Shown here: positions 35,029 to 46,452 of the stretch, piece by piece
How the letters are laid out: every line of letters starts with the position of its first letter
Position numbering within the stretch: the first letter of the stretch is position 1
Source: Gnomoniopsis sp. IMI 355080
Taxonomy: Eukaryota > Ascomycota > Sordariomycetes > Diaporthales > Gnomoniaceae
Reading direction: 5' to 3'
DNA length: 64,000 nucleotides
Assembly: GCA_027946555.1 (NCBI GenBank)
Contig: JAPEVC010000037.1
Span: 1 to 64,000 of the forward strand
Translations under genes and position numbers: made by a program
Notes under the pieces: generated by a model
Databases searched by the model: none
The model's input: the letters and a program-made list of their open reading frames with translations, nothing else
Told to the model about the DNA's origin: nothing

Positions 35029-35810
35029 TTTGGCGGTAGTCGTCGTTGAGCGGGGAGGTGTCCGGTGGTTCTGGTCTTCAAGGGGGAATTGCGTCTCCAA
35101 TATCAAATAAGGAGGGTGTCTTTTTGTGCGGATGGGGAGATGTACGAGAGGAAGTAAAGTGTAGGCTTTGTTGGCTGGAGAAGAGCTCTGGTTATGCGTA
35201 GCGGTGTCGCGTGGCGTTCAGGGTCCTCAATTGCAACTTGGCTCCACTCGGCAACGGCAATTGATCGCTAATCGCACTGCCCCCTTTAATGCAGCACCAC
35301 AGCTGCCATGTGTTGGTGATTATGATCTTCATGCGCTTAACAATTTGTTGGGTGAATCCCAGGGCTCGTGGCAGTAATGGAGATACGCAATCATCATCTT
35401 TAATATTTTGCTGTGATACTGCATGCATACTACGAAAGATGTAGACTCAGCTTGTTCAAGGGGCCCTGAGGAGTGATGGCCTCGTGCCCTCCGATTCGTG
35501 GCTCCTAGCTGAGAACCATGAGCGTGCTTGTCATAGTCCGTAGTGCTCAGCTTTTCGCAACATGATCAAGTCCTGTGTGTTTATTTTCACACTGCCAGCA
35601 ATACAAAGAAAACAACTACGTAGTCCAGAAATGACTGGTCGCAGGCTGATGCGCTAACCTCAATCTAAAAGCTATCAGCCCTGCCGAACAAGGACTTCTC
35701 CCATCGACAATTTCAGTATATAGGGTAGTTTGAGCAGTCGAATTCCTCCTTTGAAACCCAGCTGACCAACGAGACCACGTTCAGGACCTTCGCATTTCTC
35801 TCAAATTCCC
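35029..35810. other. Intergenic, no supported gene
   Basis: Contains the upstream region of the 215-aa gene and the 3' flank of the SRA-domain gene. No coding signal. Confidence 0.5.
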
Positions 35811-37538
35811 TTACTGCTCCATCTCCTCTTCAGGCACCTCAGGCGGCGGCAACAGATCCGTATCAATATCACTCAATTTTCTGCGCCTAGGAGTTCCAAA
35901 GTAAATAGCGGAATGAAGCGCCCCCACCGCTGCCGCGGCGGCCGCCGGCTCCTTCTCCCGGAGACTGATTCTGAACTCCCGGCTGCGGCGCCACTGGCTG
36001 CGCTCGGTGCGTTCAACCTTACGCCCCACAGTCCAATCGTCGAACTTGGCCTGGCCCTCCGTTTTACGGATCCTGGTGCGTTCAAGTTGCTCGTAGAGAT
36101 TCCATTCGTCCAGCTGCGAGGGTTTGGGAATGGAGAGGATGTCTTCCATGGGTATCTGGTTGGGGAGACGCTGCAGAGTTAGACGCAGGGTGTACATCTC
36201 GGATGCCATGTTCAGCTTCAAGGACCATGAAGAGATGCGGTACCTGGTGGTGTGGTGCATGGTTCATTAATTTCTAAGAGCAGTCTCGAGGGTTCAATTC
36301 AAGCCTGACTTACATGCCATCGTACCGCACACCAGCCTTAGGGGTGCAAAGGCTCTTCAGACGGAAGCCTCTGAGAATGCGAATCTTTTGCCCGACTTGA
36401 GAGATCAGGTTGTGGTGCATGTCATTCGCTGGGCCTTCCCGTATGTACACTGACTCGTCTTGGGACATATCCTCTTCTCGTCCAGTGAGGAGGGCCAGGG
36501 CTGCGACACCGTACCGGCCCTTGGTTGCCATCTCGAAAGCGGCCCCGACGATGCCATCTCGGTGGGCACAGCCTATGTTGAGCCACCACCTTCAACGTGA
36601 TATTAAAAGTCGATCCATGTAGCAAGGGTCCGGCGAAGGAAGCACTCACTGGCCTGGAGCGAATCTAGTATTCCCTTCCACCTCCGAGATGTCAACAACA
36701 TGCGTAGGCATCCAAACTCCTAACCCATCCGATGCTGTGGTCGACCAAACGACATCCTGCAGGCTGCCAGACATCAAGCTATCCAAACGATACTTTTCGA
36801 TCCCGAAATACTCTGATTTGAACCGCGACTGCCAACTTTTCTGCAGATCTGCGGCAGCGTTAATCTCTTGGCCTAACCCCGTTTCGAAACTCACACCGCC
36901 AACAGGCACAGTTGTCATCTCCCGATCGTACGCGCCGAGCATTTCTACAAGTAGCCTGTCCAGCCTTGCGTCCTGGATCATAGGAAATGTAATATTCTTC
37001 TGGACACTAGGAGCCGAAGCCTCATGGTCGAGCTTATCGACCAGCTAGTCAGTAGCTTGCCATATTAGCTATGTGGGAGTCAAGGGGATTGGCAGCGAAA
37101 AAGGCTGCTGCCCACGTAAAACAATAAGGAGAATAGATTTCTACAGACCATCATGTCCAGCACAAAGTTGAGCTCCTCCAGCTCCTCACACGTCAACTTG
37201 CGCCCCTTGGCAAGTGCTACACGCATAGCGTCGGACATATCTAGCAGCTTGGTGACATTCCACCGACCGTCGGCAAGCCAAAAGGCGCCGCCGCCATCGC
37301 TTGTACGAGAGCCGTAGGAGCGTATTGAGGAGGCCGTGGGGAATCTGGATTGGTCGGCTGTAACAGGCATTCCATCATTAGTTACATGGTAAGTATTTGG
37401 CGAGGATTCAGGGCAGATCGATGCGAACTCACGGGCCGTTTTCTCTGCGATTCCATCGTAAGAGTCTGAGCCTGGAAGTTTGAGTTTGCGAAACTGGACA
37501 AGTTCCTGCGGGTCTGGCCCATCAGCATGTGTGGACAT
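35811..37538 (-). CDS. SRA (SAD/YDG) domain protein
   Basis: Five exons: 37538-37433, 37357-37149, 37044-36650, 36589-36314 and 36243-35811, joining in frame to 472 aa. Introns are 75, 104, 60 and 70 nt. The C-terminal half carries an SRA/YDG fold: PGQWWLNIGCAHRDGIVGAA (from about residue 235), then GRYGVAALALLTGREEDMSQ, QKIRILRGF and the hallmark AGVRYDGMYRISSW, followed by a coiled segment. SRA domains flip and read modified cytosine (hemimethylated CpG in UHRF1), and fungal versions often sit in otherwise uncharacterised proteins. No RING, PHD or SET domain is present. The N-terminus is uncertain: a frame from ATG 37805 could join at 37572/37505 (phase 0, 66-nt intron), giving about 539 aa. 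The 75-nt first intron has no in-frame stop, so its retention would simply add 25 residues. Confidence 0.8.
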
Positions 37539-38368
37539 TAGTCAATGTAAGGAAGGATAACGGGCAGGCACCTCAGACGAAGCTCTTCTCAGTGGGCGTG
37601 GTGGCGTCACCAGTTCAGACGCAGAAGTATGGCGACGTCTTCGCAAGCCCATCGCCCGCAAGAGACCCTGCTCCAGCTTATGAATGCTAAGCGTGTCATG
37701 AAGTTTGTCGCGACGACCCTGATGCAACTTTGGTGCGAGGTGGCAGTAAGGGTCCTCGTGAAACGCGGGACCGCTTTGGCGGTGTTTGATTTCGAATGGC
37801 TTCATATTGTCTCGTAACACCAGTACTTGATAGCTCAGATACTCAATGATCACGTGAGGTTGGGATAGACAAGCACGGAATCAGATGTCTTCCACCGAGG
37901 GCTCATAGGAAGACGGCAGTCGCTGTCTCTGTGGCTACAGCCACCACAGCTATCGTTTGTCTCAAACGGAGACATTGTTGACCCAGACCCCGAATCAGGT
38001 TTTCAGAAAAACCGGATGCCCGTTGCTCTGTGTCGCGCCTGCCTCGAAACAACACCATCGACAACTGGGGAATGCAAGACAGCGGGGAAAGCGTCGCGCC
38101 GCTTTGTGGATGTTTATTAATTTCAAATCGGGGGCAATCGAATGGCCATGGACGATTCCACAGGTCTCAAACCGGGTTTGCAAATCTCTGAATTGTATTG
38201 TGGTATCAGAAAAAGATCACGACCGCTCGCAAGTGCAATCTTTTGGAACGCGCCCCCTGACTACCGGCATTATTGCACCTTCTATCGCATGAAGTAAGAG
38301 AGAAATCGAAAGGGGAAGCAACTCGTGATATATTTGGTTCAGAACCGACCACACTAAACTGGGTAAGA
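37539..38368. other. Intergenic: SRA upstream region, pinin 3' flank
   Basis: 37572-37805 may be an extra first exon of the SRA gene (protein-like frame beginning MKPFEIKHRQ). The rest holds no gene I can support. Confidence 0.45.
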
Positions 38369-39770
38369 TTAGTATATGACTGTGTCCTCCTCTGCCTCGA
38401 CCATCTCATCATGGTCCTTATCTTCCGTTGACGGTACAGGGACTGGGGAACGTTTTCGATCATTAGTAGCGGTGGCAGCGGACTCAGCTTGTGCAGCATT
38501 GCTAGAACGATCCCCCTCAACTGGCTCATCTGCAGGAGCGTCAACGTCCAGTGACGAGGGTTGGGCTCCGAGCTCTCTGAGTCTCTGCTCTTTGTCGCGT
38601 TTGAACTGCTGCAGCTCCTCTTCGATCTGGGCTTCGGCGTCACGTATCTGGTCTTTGATGATGTCTTCTTGCTCTTTGGTAAGCTCCCAAGGTCGATAGT
38701 ACTACAAGTCCAGTCAGAACGAAATTCACATCAGAAGAGCTGATTCGCTCACCAGCTTCGGCTCGCTTCTGGTCTTGAGGGCCCTTGCCGAAGCAAGCAT
38801 GTTGGAATGGCGGGTCCGCATCTGTATTCCCAGATCAGCATAAGGTGCGCCCAGAAATTCCCTTGGCTTACAGAAGCACAAGACTACTTACCACCTGCTC
38901 ATCAAAGCGGACCTGCTCAATCTTTCTGACCCTACTAAGCTTCGCAAGCCTCTCGTTACGGCGTGAATCGTCCTCGGCCTTCTGCTTGGCGACTTTTTCC
39001 TGCTGTCTCTTCTCAATCTCTTGACGTCTTTTCTGCTGCGAGTTACTCGTGGTTTGACTTAGAGTGCTTAGCAGACCACCAAACAGGCGCTTGCCACGCT
39101 TCCTCTCCTCCTCCTTGCTGACTGCCGGTCGGCGAGTCCGATCGTTGTCCCCAGGGGCATGGTCCGTGCCCGATCCTCTCCTCACTGTTTCTGAACTTCG
39201 CCGCTCTCGTGAGTATGGGGAAGCATCTCGTTTCCTTGAGTTGTACGCCCGTCTGTCCTGATGATCCGGGGAGCGTCCGGGTGAAGAATCGCGCCTCCGG
39301 GCTTCGTAGGGTCGTCTTTCCTGGTTTGTCGGTCGAGAATGGGGGGGCGTATCGCGCCTGCTGGAGTGTGAGGTTTGTGCCTCTTGCCTTGGCGAGAGCA
39401 GGTTGGTGGCAGCCTCTGTCGGCCTTCGCGCACCTGGCGATAGGCTGTCACCATCTAAGACCACGCCATGGTTCGGACTATCTCCTCCTTCCTGGTGCCC
39501 GGCCTTGTTCGCCAAGCTTTCATTTTTTTCCGTGGGTTCCTCGAGATCGTGGTTTTGCCCTGGTATGCCGTCCACCTTGTGACGCTTGTTAGGCGCATCA
39601 ATATCTCTATCTTTGTCGAAGCTCGGCGAATCACCCAACGATTTCCTCTTCAGTTGTTTTGTTTCGGGCTGCTGGGACTCGGAAACCAAGGTCTCGGTGG
39701 TACTAGATAATGCTGTCAATCGGCTGGCTCTTACCAGCGTTAAAGTCTGGTATGCTTACTTGGTCGCCAT
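38369..39770 (-). CDS. Pinin/SDK/memA domain protein
   Basis: Four exons, 39770-39760, 39702-38892, 38821-38753 and 38701-38369, give 407 aa; introns are 57, 70 and 51 nt. The first coding exon is only 11 nt (MATN). Residues 1-200 are rich in Arg, Ser, Asp and Pro with RS-like stretches. The conserved pinin domain spans about 211-330: RLFGGLLSTLSQ, QQKRRQEIEKRQQEKVAKQ, then MRTRHSNMLASARALKTRSE and YYRPWELTKEQEDIIKDQI. A Ser/Glu/Asp-rich tail ends the protein. Pinin is a nuclear protein at the exon junction complex and spliceosome periphery. The gene is divergent from PHF5A/Rds3, another splicing factor, across 558 bp. Confidence 0.9.
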
Positions 39771-40328
39771 ATTAAATGTCGCGGACCCGGAGGCAATGGC
39801 ATGCGATCAGGAAGCGTGCGCAAAGGTGAAAAGGCTGGGATCAGTAAATCAAAAAAGAGCAGAGCCCATGATAGAGAACGCCCCAGAGACAGATATGCGA
39901 TGCAACGGAAATGGAAGCCGACACTGACGAATTCAGTCCAGCGTATTGCTAAGGAGGAAGTCGAAGATCTAATTGAAGTAGGATCGCAGAAAGTTAGTGC
40001 TTAGCTTGTAGTTCTCCACCCGGGGAGGCGGCGGTTCCCCACGTTGTAGTACTATGTACCTGCAAGGCCGCGGGCAGGGGTCGTCGTTTGTCAAGGGGCC
40101 AGGGGTAGCTTGGAAATTTCTCGATGGCTAGCAGCAAGCAGGCTGATCAATCTAACATCACCCGCCACCTTCAACCCTTCAACGCTTCAACGCCACTTTT
40201 GCCAGAGCCGACACAATCGACACACTGCAAACTGCCCCGCCCTCACCTCGGCTCTCTTCCTCCTCCTCCTCCTCCTCCACCGACCCACGCTTTGCTCTCT
40301 TAAGAACAATCACCTCAGATCCGCAGCC
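39771..40328. promoter_or_regulatory. Bidirectional region between pinin and PHF5A
   Basis: 558 bp separate the ATGs of two divergent splicing-related genes, so both core promoters lie here. A CT-rich tract (CTCCTCCTCCTCCTCC at about 40259-40276) precedes the PHF5A start, typical of fungal core promoters and leaders. No specific binding site identified. Confidence 0.6.
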
Positions 40329-40724
40329 ATGTCGCGTCACCACCCCGATTTAGTAATGTGCCGCAAACAGGCCGGCATCGCCATCGGTCGGCTCTGCGAC
40401 AAATGCGACGGCAAGTGCCCCGTCTGCGATTCCTACGTGCGGCCCACGACCCTCGTGCGCATATGTGACGAGTGCAGCTTCGGCAACTACCAGAACAAAT
40501 GTGTCGTGTGCGGTGGCGAGGGCATATCGGACGCGTTCTACTGCTTTGAGTGCACGCGACTGGAGAAGGACCGTGATGGGTGTCCGAAGATTATAAATCT
40601 GGGCAGTTCGAGGACAGATGTAAGTGTCCACCGGAAGGGACAGGTGTTTCTAATACTTCTTCATGATACTAATGTGTCTTGCCCGCAGTTGTTCTACCAA
40701 AAAAAAACGAATCGCACATACTAG
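40329..40724 (+). CDS. RDS3: PHD finger-like SF3b subunit PHF5A/Rds3
   Basis: Two exons, 40329-40619 and 40689-40724 (69-nt intron), give 108 aa, close to the 110 of human PHF5A. It begins MSRHHPDLVMCRKQAGIAIG and is packed with CxxC pairs: LCDKCDGKCPVCD, ICDECSFG, KCVVCGG, YCFECTRLEKDRDGCPKI. These bind three zinc ions in a knotted fold. PHF5A is a core part of the SF3b complex of U2 snRNP and lines the branch-point adenosine pocket. The intron near the 3' end splits off the terminal LFYQKKTNRTY. Identification is certain. Confidence 0.97.
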   Translation: MSRHHPDLVMCRKQAGIAIGRLCDKCDGKCPVCDSYVRPTTLVRICDECSFGNYQNKCVVCGGEGISDAFYCFECTRLEKDRDGCPKIINLGSSRTDVSVHRKGQVFLILLHDTNVSCPQLFYQKKTNRTY

Positions 40725-41131
40725 CCCTTATGAGGCTCGGGTCTGGGCCACTCTCAAGCATTTGGTTTCGGCGTTCAGGAATATGGTGCAGTTCTGCATG
40801 GATTCACGACTTTAAAGGGAGGATATGTCATGCTGGGTTACTCTGTGGATAGATCTCTACGACTCATGTGAATATTTCAGCCTGAAAATTGGTTGGTAGC
40901 TTTGCGGTGTGGCTAGAAAATGAGGCCGGTTGGGACGGACATCTCGGCGTCCGTGGCCGCATACATGGCGAGAGGGTGATTGATAGGCAGTTGGCGTATG
41001 ATACCACTGAATTGACTTCCTTATTACACCGCCACTCTCATCCATCTCATAGAAACAACAGCCCAGTCTGTTCCTGGGTCTTTCTCTCTTTCGAACGCCC
41101 CTTGGAAGCTTCCACGCTGCGCGAGTGCACT
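40725..41131. other. Convergent 3' region, PHF5A and probable Pex26
   Basis: 407 bp between two stops facing each other. No coding signal. Confidence 0.55.
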
Positions 41132-42611
41132 TCATATGTAGCTGACCTTGACACCCATACCCGCAGTCGCCTTGACCTTGTTCCAACTAGTCGCCATCAG
41201 CCGGGTTATGCGCTCGCGCATGCTCTTTTTCCCAAACATCATGATCAGCGTTATTATAAAGGCCAAAAGCCGCATCAACAGCATCGGATTTGTGTGCAGA
41301 GTCACGCTCATGCGATCGATCATGGCGCGAACATTCGCAAACATGACGGCTGCTCTCGCGCCGAAAGAAGCTGGTGCGACGGCTTTGTTCTTATTGGGAG
41401 ACGTGCCACCACCGCCAGTGGTCGGCCTTGCCGCCCGTGGAATCTTTGCTGTTCCGCCTGGTTGAACACGGTTCCGCCGGACTTTGCCGCTCGACGAACC
41501 ACCCGTGCTCCGCGTATCAACGCCATAGTCGACTTCACTACCCTCGCGACGTGCGCGCTCCTCTTCCAATCGTCGCTTCTCGCGCTCTTCATTCACAGCA
41601 CGCTGCCTGCGAGCTTCCTCGAGGTCTCTTCTCAGTTTTTCGTCCTGACGTTCCTGTTCCTCACGCTCCTTCCTTTGCGTCTCTTGCTGATCCTCCTGTA
41701 GACTCTGCAAGGCCTGCAGAAAAGCCTCTCTCCTCTCATCATCGAGCACCGAACTCATACTAATGAATTCGCGCGCGTAGTCCCACTCATTATTGCGAAT
41801 GAGGACATGAAGGGTATACAATTCGAGAATCTTCACCCTTGCGTTCAGGTCACGGGGCGTATCGGCCCCACTCCGAGCTTTGGATGGTGACCTATGTCGT
41901 GACGAGAGCCTTGGTGAGGTGGGTGATTTGAAGTGATGAGCAAAGTCCAAGTTTGGGTTTGAAGAGGCGGCCAGGAAATTCTCTAGCCTCTTCTGGTTCA
42001 GTTTCTGTGACCTCGCATGGGTCAGGAGGAGCGTTGCCCTGTACGTTTTGTTAGTGTCAAATGGCTAGAAGGTATGGCCAGAAGGGTCCGAGGAGCGCGT
42101 ACAAATTGATCACAACATCTGAGTCTACATCTCCCTCCACTCCATGGTAGCCATTCATGACCACCTCCTCCCAAATATCGCCGTCTCGCACCTTTGTGCA
42201 TATCGCCCTCCATTCCTGTGAACCAAAAGCCTCTTTGCCCTCGTCAGGCTCCAGGGCCACGATAGCGTTGAGAATGGCGATGTACAGCGTCCAGACCTTT
42301 ATTCTCGTGTTGCGAGAAGCCTTGGCCACTGGTGCAGGTTCTACGGTGCTATTCGAAACTTCAAAGGGTGGCGATGGTGGTGTAATCAGTGGCAGAATGG
42401 TGGTGAGGGCTTCAGGTAACCGTCGCGTCAGGAAGAGCGTTGACGACTGGCGGTAAGTCTTTGAGACGTACGATCCGGAATTACGTGCGGAGGCGGACGA
42501 TGCGAGAGACGATATGGATGAAGACAGAGCCTGGTGAGCTGAGGAGAAGCCCTCGGTGGGTGTTGGGCTCAAGGTCGCGGTGAACGACCTGTTTGTGGGA
42601 GAGGCGGCCAT
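41132..42611 (-). CDS. Probable peroxin 26
   Basis: Two exons, 42611-42103 and 42038-41132 (64-nt intron), give 471 aa. The N-terminal region has KTYRQSSTLFLTRRLPEAL followed by helices (KVWTLYIAILNAIVAL, EWRAICTKVRDGDIWEEVV), suggesting a TPR-like helical array. A long Arg/Glu/Gln coiled coil covers about 250-320. Near the C-terminus a hydrophobic anchor (LLMRLLAFIITLIMMFG) is followed by a basic stretch. Helical N-terminus plus C-terminal anchor is the layout of fungal Pex26, the peroxisomal membrane receptor for the Pex1-Pex6 ATPase complex that recycles Pex5. I recall similar fungal sequences under that name, but without a search the assignment stays probable. Confidence 0.65.
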
Positions 42612-43712
42612 GTTACTTTGGTAGTCGTCTTGATTGTGGAGCTGGCTGGCGGACTCTCAGAGATAGGACAGATTACTAGTAATTACAAGTCATTGGAACG
42701 AAACAAGGCTGGCAATAAGACGTGTGCGAACAAGACATGAGCGCGCATGGCAGGTAACAATTGGTGTCGAGATGTTGAAAACAGGCCGGGGATGCTCGGT
42801 CGTGAAAGACATGTGCCATGCGGATCTTTCGACTCAGTTTTCGGTCCACCCCCAATTGAACGTGCCGCGTGCCTCGGCTCAACGCGAATTGAGTGGTCGG
42901 CTGTCTGTGCACCGACAACAGGGGCCTCCCTGTATCGGTCCACCCAGACCCTTGCCCTGGCTCCATTTTCCCCGGACTTCACTTTACTATTTCATCTCAA
43001 AATTCTTGGACAATTGGTGTCAGTGGAAGATCCTAGACCCTTCGCACAGGCAGCCTGTTGCTTGCACTTACGTGCCATATGGCGACAGACATGAACGTTG
43101 CCTATCTTGGATATTGCATGGCACAAAGATCAACGGTAGGCGGACAGTTTCGTCAACCTCATGGCGGAGCCCCCTTCTCTTCATGAGGCAGGTGCTCACA
43201 GTACCCTAGGTAGGTAGATGGTCAACAAGTACGAGTATAAAACTTCCGAGACCACAACTGCTGAGTGACAGAATTATCCCACTACATAGAGGAATCTAAA
43301 GGAGTATTCAAACTGATTTCAGGCTGTAGTATTGCTAGAGCATCCCACAAAGAAGTGTGGAAGGACAAAGCAAGCTAAAGGAGAATGGGATGTGTACCTC
43401 GTCCTGCAGTAGGAGAGACAGTTCATCACCACCACAGGAACATGGGCAAACTTACCAGCAAAACGACAAAGACTAATTAGGTTCAGACTTTCACAACTCC
43501 TACTTGTGCTCAATTATTCTCCCCATAGGTATGGGCTCGTGTCATCTTCACTTGTTTTGCAACTGAATTCCAAATAGAATCTACACATTTCTCTTTTCAC
43601 TTTTACGAGTTTCTTCATCAATCTCTGTCCTTCTCAAGCTGTCCACCTTGGCAGCATCAATGTTCCTCACGAACACCCAAGATCTTCCAAAGCTCCCTCC
43701 CACAGCATTAAG
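42612..43712. other. Intergenic, no supported gene
   Basis: Upstream region of the probable Pex26 gene, then gene-free DNA up to the ribonuclease pseudogene. A CCCTAGGTAGGTAG box lies at 43203-43217. Nothing else recognised. Confidence 0.5.
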
Positions 43713-45260
43713 ATGGATTTGGATCGTAAAACCTTCTATCAGGAGCTGATCGAGATCATTGAAAGCTATCAGTAGCTCCGATGCTCTCTCTATCGACCTT
43801 GAGTGATCAAATATCTGATCAGCTGGCTAGAAAGGTAGAGTGACAGATTGGTCTCTCACCCCAGACCACCAACTTCCTCAAGTCCACCAACTTCAATTTC
43901 TCCGAAGTCTTTGATCTGGGTGTGCCTTATCTATCTGTTGCTGAGACTGGCCAGCCAGCTGTGACCGAGTCGTTGAAGGAGAAAGGCTTGGAGTACCATG
44001 ATCAAATTAACACCCGGCAACTCAAAGAAGAGACACAAAACTGTTGCACGCACATTTGAATAAAGATCCAGGACTGGATCACTGCCAAGATGTTTGGTGA
44101 GGAGTCATCGCAAATTCTCACTCTAATCAGCCCTTACAACGGCCGCTTCAAGTATCGAGTCTGCAGCAAGCTTATTAGTATGGAATTCTCCCTCATCGAC
44201 CCAAAAGAGAAAAAGAAAGACGTACGCACGCTAGCCCTACGCTCTCAGGCCCTTGTAAAGCTGACTGGAATCCGCTGTCTTGGATGCCATCACGGGCGAG
44301 CACTTCGCCAACAGAATCGACCCGGAGGCCATCATTGGCCAGGATCCGGAGCTCATCATCTCTCTGCGCAAGCGCTTGCTTGCGAGCGAGATCCGGCTCC
44401 GTAAGAAGCGTCCCATCATTGTTGGCCACAAAATGCTGTATGACCTTTAAAACCTTCACCGGCCAATTACCCGCCACATCGAAAAGCTTCCAGGAATTGT
44501 TGCGGAACAAATTACCCTACATTGCTGTTACGAAGTATTTGTTCACCCGCGGTCACCATGATATGAGTAAGTACTATAGTTCCTATGCCCTTTGATCAAC
44601 ACAACTTACAGCAAGCCCCAATTTGGACTAACGAATGTCGACACTCTACCAGTGCCCGACCAGAGCCTCGGGGAATGCTTCAACACAGTCCATGCCATAG
44701 AGCCCCTTCAATTCGACCAGAGTCGAAGTCTTTCGGCTACAAGCAAGCCAAGCCTCACCAGGCCGGCTATGACAGTAAATGCTCTTTATGCCTATCTTTT
44801 GGCCACTCCTCGCATGACGACTTATTGATTTCCTATCTACCACCCACAGGTCGCATGACTGCCATAATTTTCCTCAAGAAGGGGTATCAGCTGTCAAAGA
44901 CGAAGCAGAGCCTCTAGCCGATATCATACGCGTCTCATGCCGTGCCCTTGAAATGCGCCCACGGGATTGGAACCTCAACACTATGAGGAGCGAGCCCCTC
45001 TTGGACGAGGAAAACCAAAATCTTTGTCACCTCGCCAAATTTAATCCGCTCAAACCCATGGTGGTGTCCGTTCGAACTCTGCAACCACTTTCAAGAACGA
45101 TTCTGAGATTGCCAACGATAATTATGGAGAACAAAGGGTTTTCAAAATCCCTGAGTGGAATTTTGGTGTGTTCTGGAAGCACTATGGCAACAATATTCGA
45201 GTTGGACAGCCTGGGGTTTATTTTATACGGGACGGTAGCGATTGGCTTCCATGTTGAATG
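43713..45260 (+). pseudogene. PARN/CAF1-family ribonuclease pseudogene
   Basis: Landmarks of a poly(A)-specific, DEDD-type ribonuclease occur in the right order but in shifting frames. Start: MDLDRKTFYQELIEIIES, broken by TAG at 43773, then in another frame SSSDALSIDLE and TGA. Next: FLKSTNFNFSEVFDLGVPYL (about 43870-43930); ANRIDPEAIIGQDPEL and RLRKKRPIIVGHKMLYDL then a stop (about 44310-44450); FTGQLPATSKSFQELLRNK and LPYIAVTKYLFTRG in another frame; a plausible intron (GTAAGT at 44566); HQAGYDS (about 44757); and VFKIPEWNFGVFWKHYGNNI (about 45140-45200). Order and content fit CAF1-family 3'-5' exonucleases that shorten poly(A) tails. Several stops and frameshifts rule out a working protein. 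Retained introns argue against retroposition. The right boundary is approximate. Confidence 0.75.
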
Positions 45261-46452
45261 TGTATGGCGCCTGACGCAGGAGTTCAACGACTCTCATGCC
45301 CAATCACGACATTAATGGTGGCTAAGGGTACGAATAGCGTTTACTTAAGGGAAGCAAAAGCGATCGCATCATTGCAAAGGCACCAAGGCTGTCTGAAATT
45401 CACTGTCGTCTCGTTTGCAGACAACAAATGCGACATTGGCATATCGTCCAAGTCCTTGGCACAGATCGAAGATGTCCTCCAGCTTATAAAAAGCAAAAAT
45501 GATGTCTAGTTCAAGTCAAGCCTCGTTTGAGTGGACGATACTTGCTGTTGTTGTGTTCTCGGCCAGTCCCAGCCTACTCATGACCGCTCTTGGAAAAGCC
45601 ACAAGGGCCGGGCTTGGAACGAAGCTGGTAACGATAGAAGTGCACAAACAAAATGCTACTACTAGATACAAGACTTTTCTGAGCAAAGTGCCAACAAACG
45701 CTTATTATGAATCTGCTCAACGAAGTAGTCAGTCAAGCAGTGAAACCATTTGAAGGCGCGAGCCATACCTATGAAGCAACATTCAAGGCAAAGTTCGCAT
45801 AACGTAAATACAATGCTCTGGCCCGACGCGATCAATTCACGTCTCAAGGGTGCGAACTTACTAAAAAGAAGTCGTCCGACTGAGAGTCGAACAAAGGTCT
45901 TGAGCGTGACCAAAACCAAGTGGCCGCACCCATACCACCAGTAGAAATCGGACCTTCTTTTTTGAGACGATTAGACTGGCTTAATATATCCGTAGGGCGA
46001 TACGACATACCACTCAACCATCGACCTATTTGGTTGAGTTTTGGTCCTGTAGTGGAATGTATAAACCCTAAGGAGGGGGTTATAGCTTCGCAACAATCAC
46101 GAATGATGGGGCACAAGAAGGCTTCGGATCCCGCCATACATGATTCCGCTCGAAAGGAAGCAGAGGTCAAAATTTGAATTTGTCTCTATTTGTGACGACT
46201 TTCGTGGGTACCGAATTATTTAGCTTCCTCACGATATAGTTGACAGCACAGCCCGTACCAGGACCGACGCATGCTACAAATAGTGTAATTCACTCAAACA
46301 TGATGACCGTCCATCCTTAATGAAATCTGCACAACTTGAAGAATACACTGTCAGGATCAAATTGCTGGGTATGCAACAACTCACAATGGTATTCTATTTT
46401 GTACATCTTTGCATCCCACATTCTCAGCCCACCACATCATCTATACCTCGCC
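45261..46452. other. Interval downstream of the ribonuclease pseudogene
   Basis: Several short frames without recognised domains (for example 45499-45753 and 45920-46177). They may include further decayed coding sequence, but I cannot name any. Confidence 0.4.

Noticed and set aside
40889..41701. 270-aa plus-strand frame
   Set aside because: It is antisense to the well-supported second exon of the probable Pex26 gene and shows no domain.
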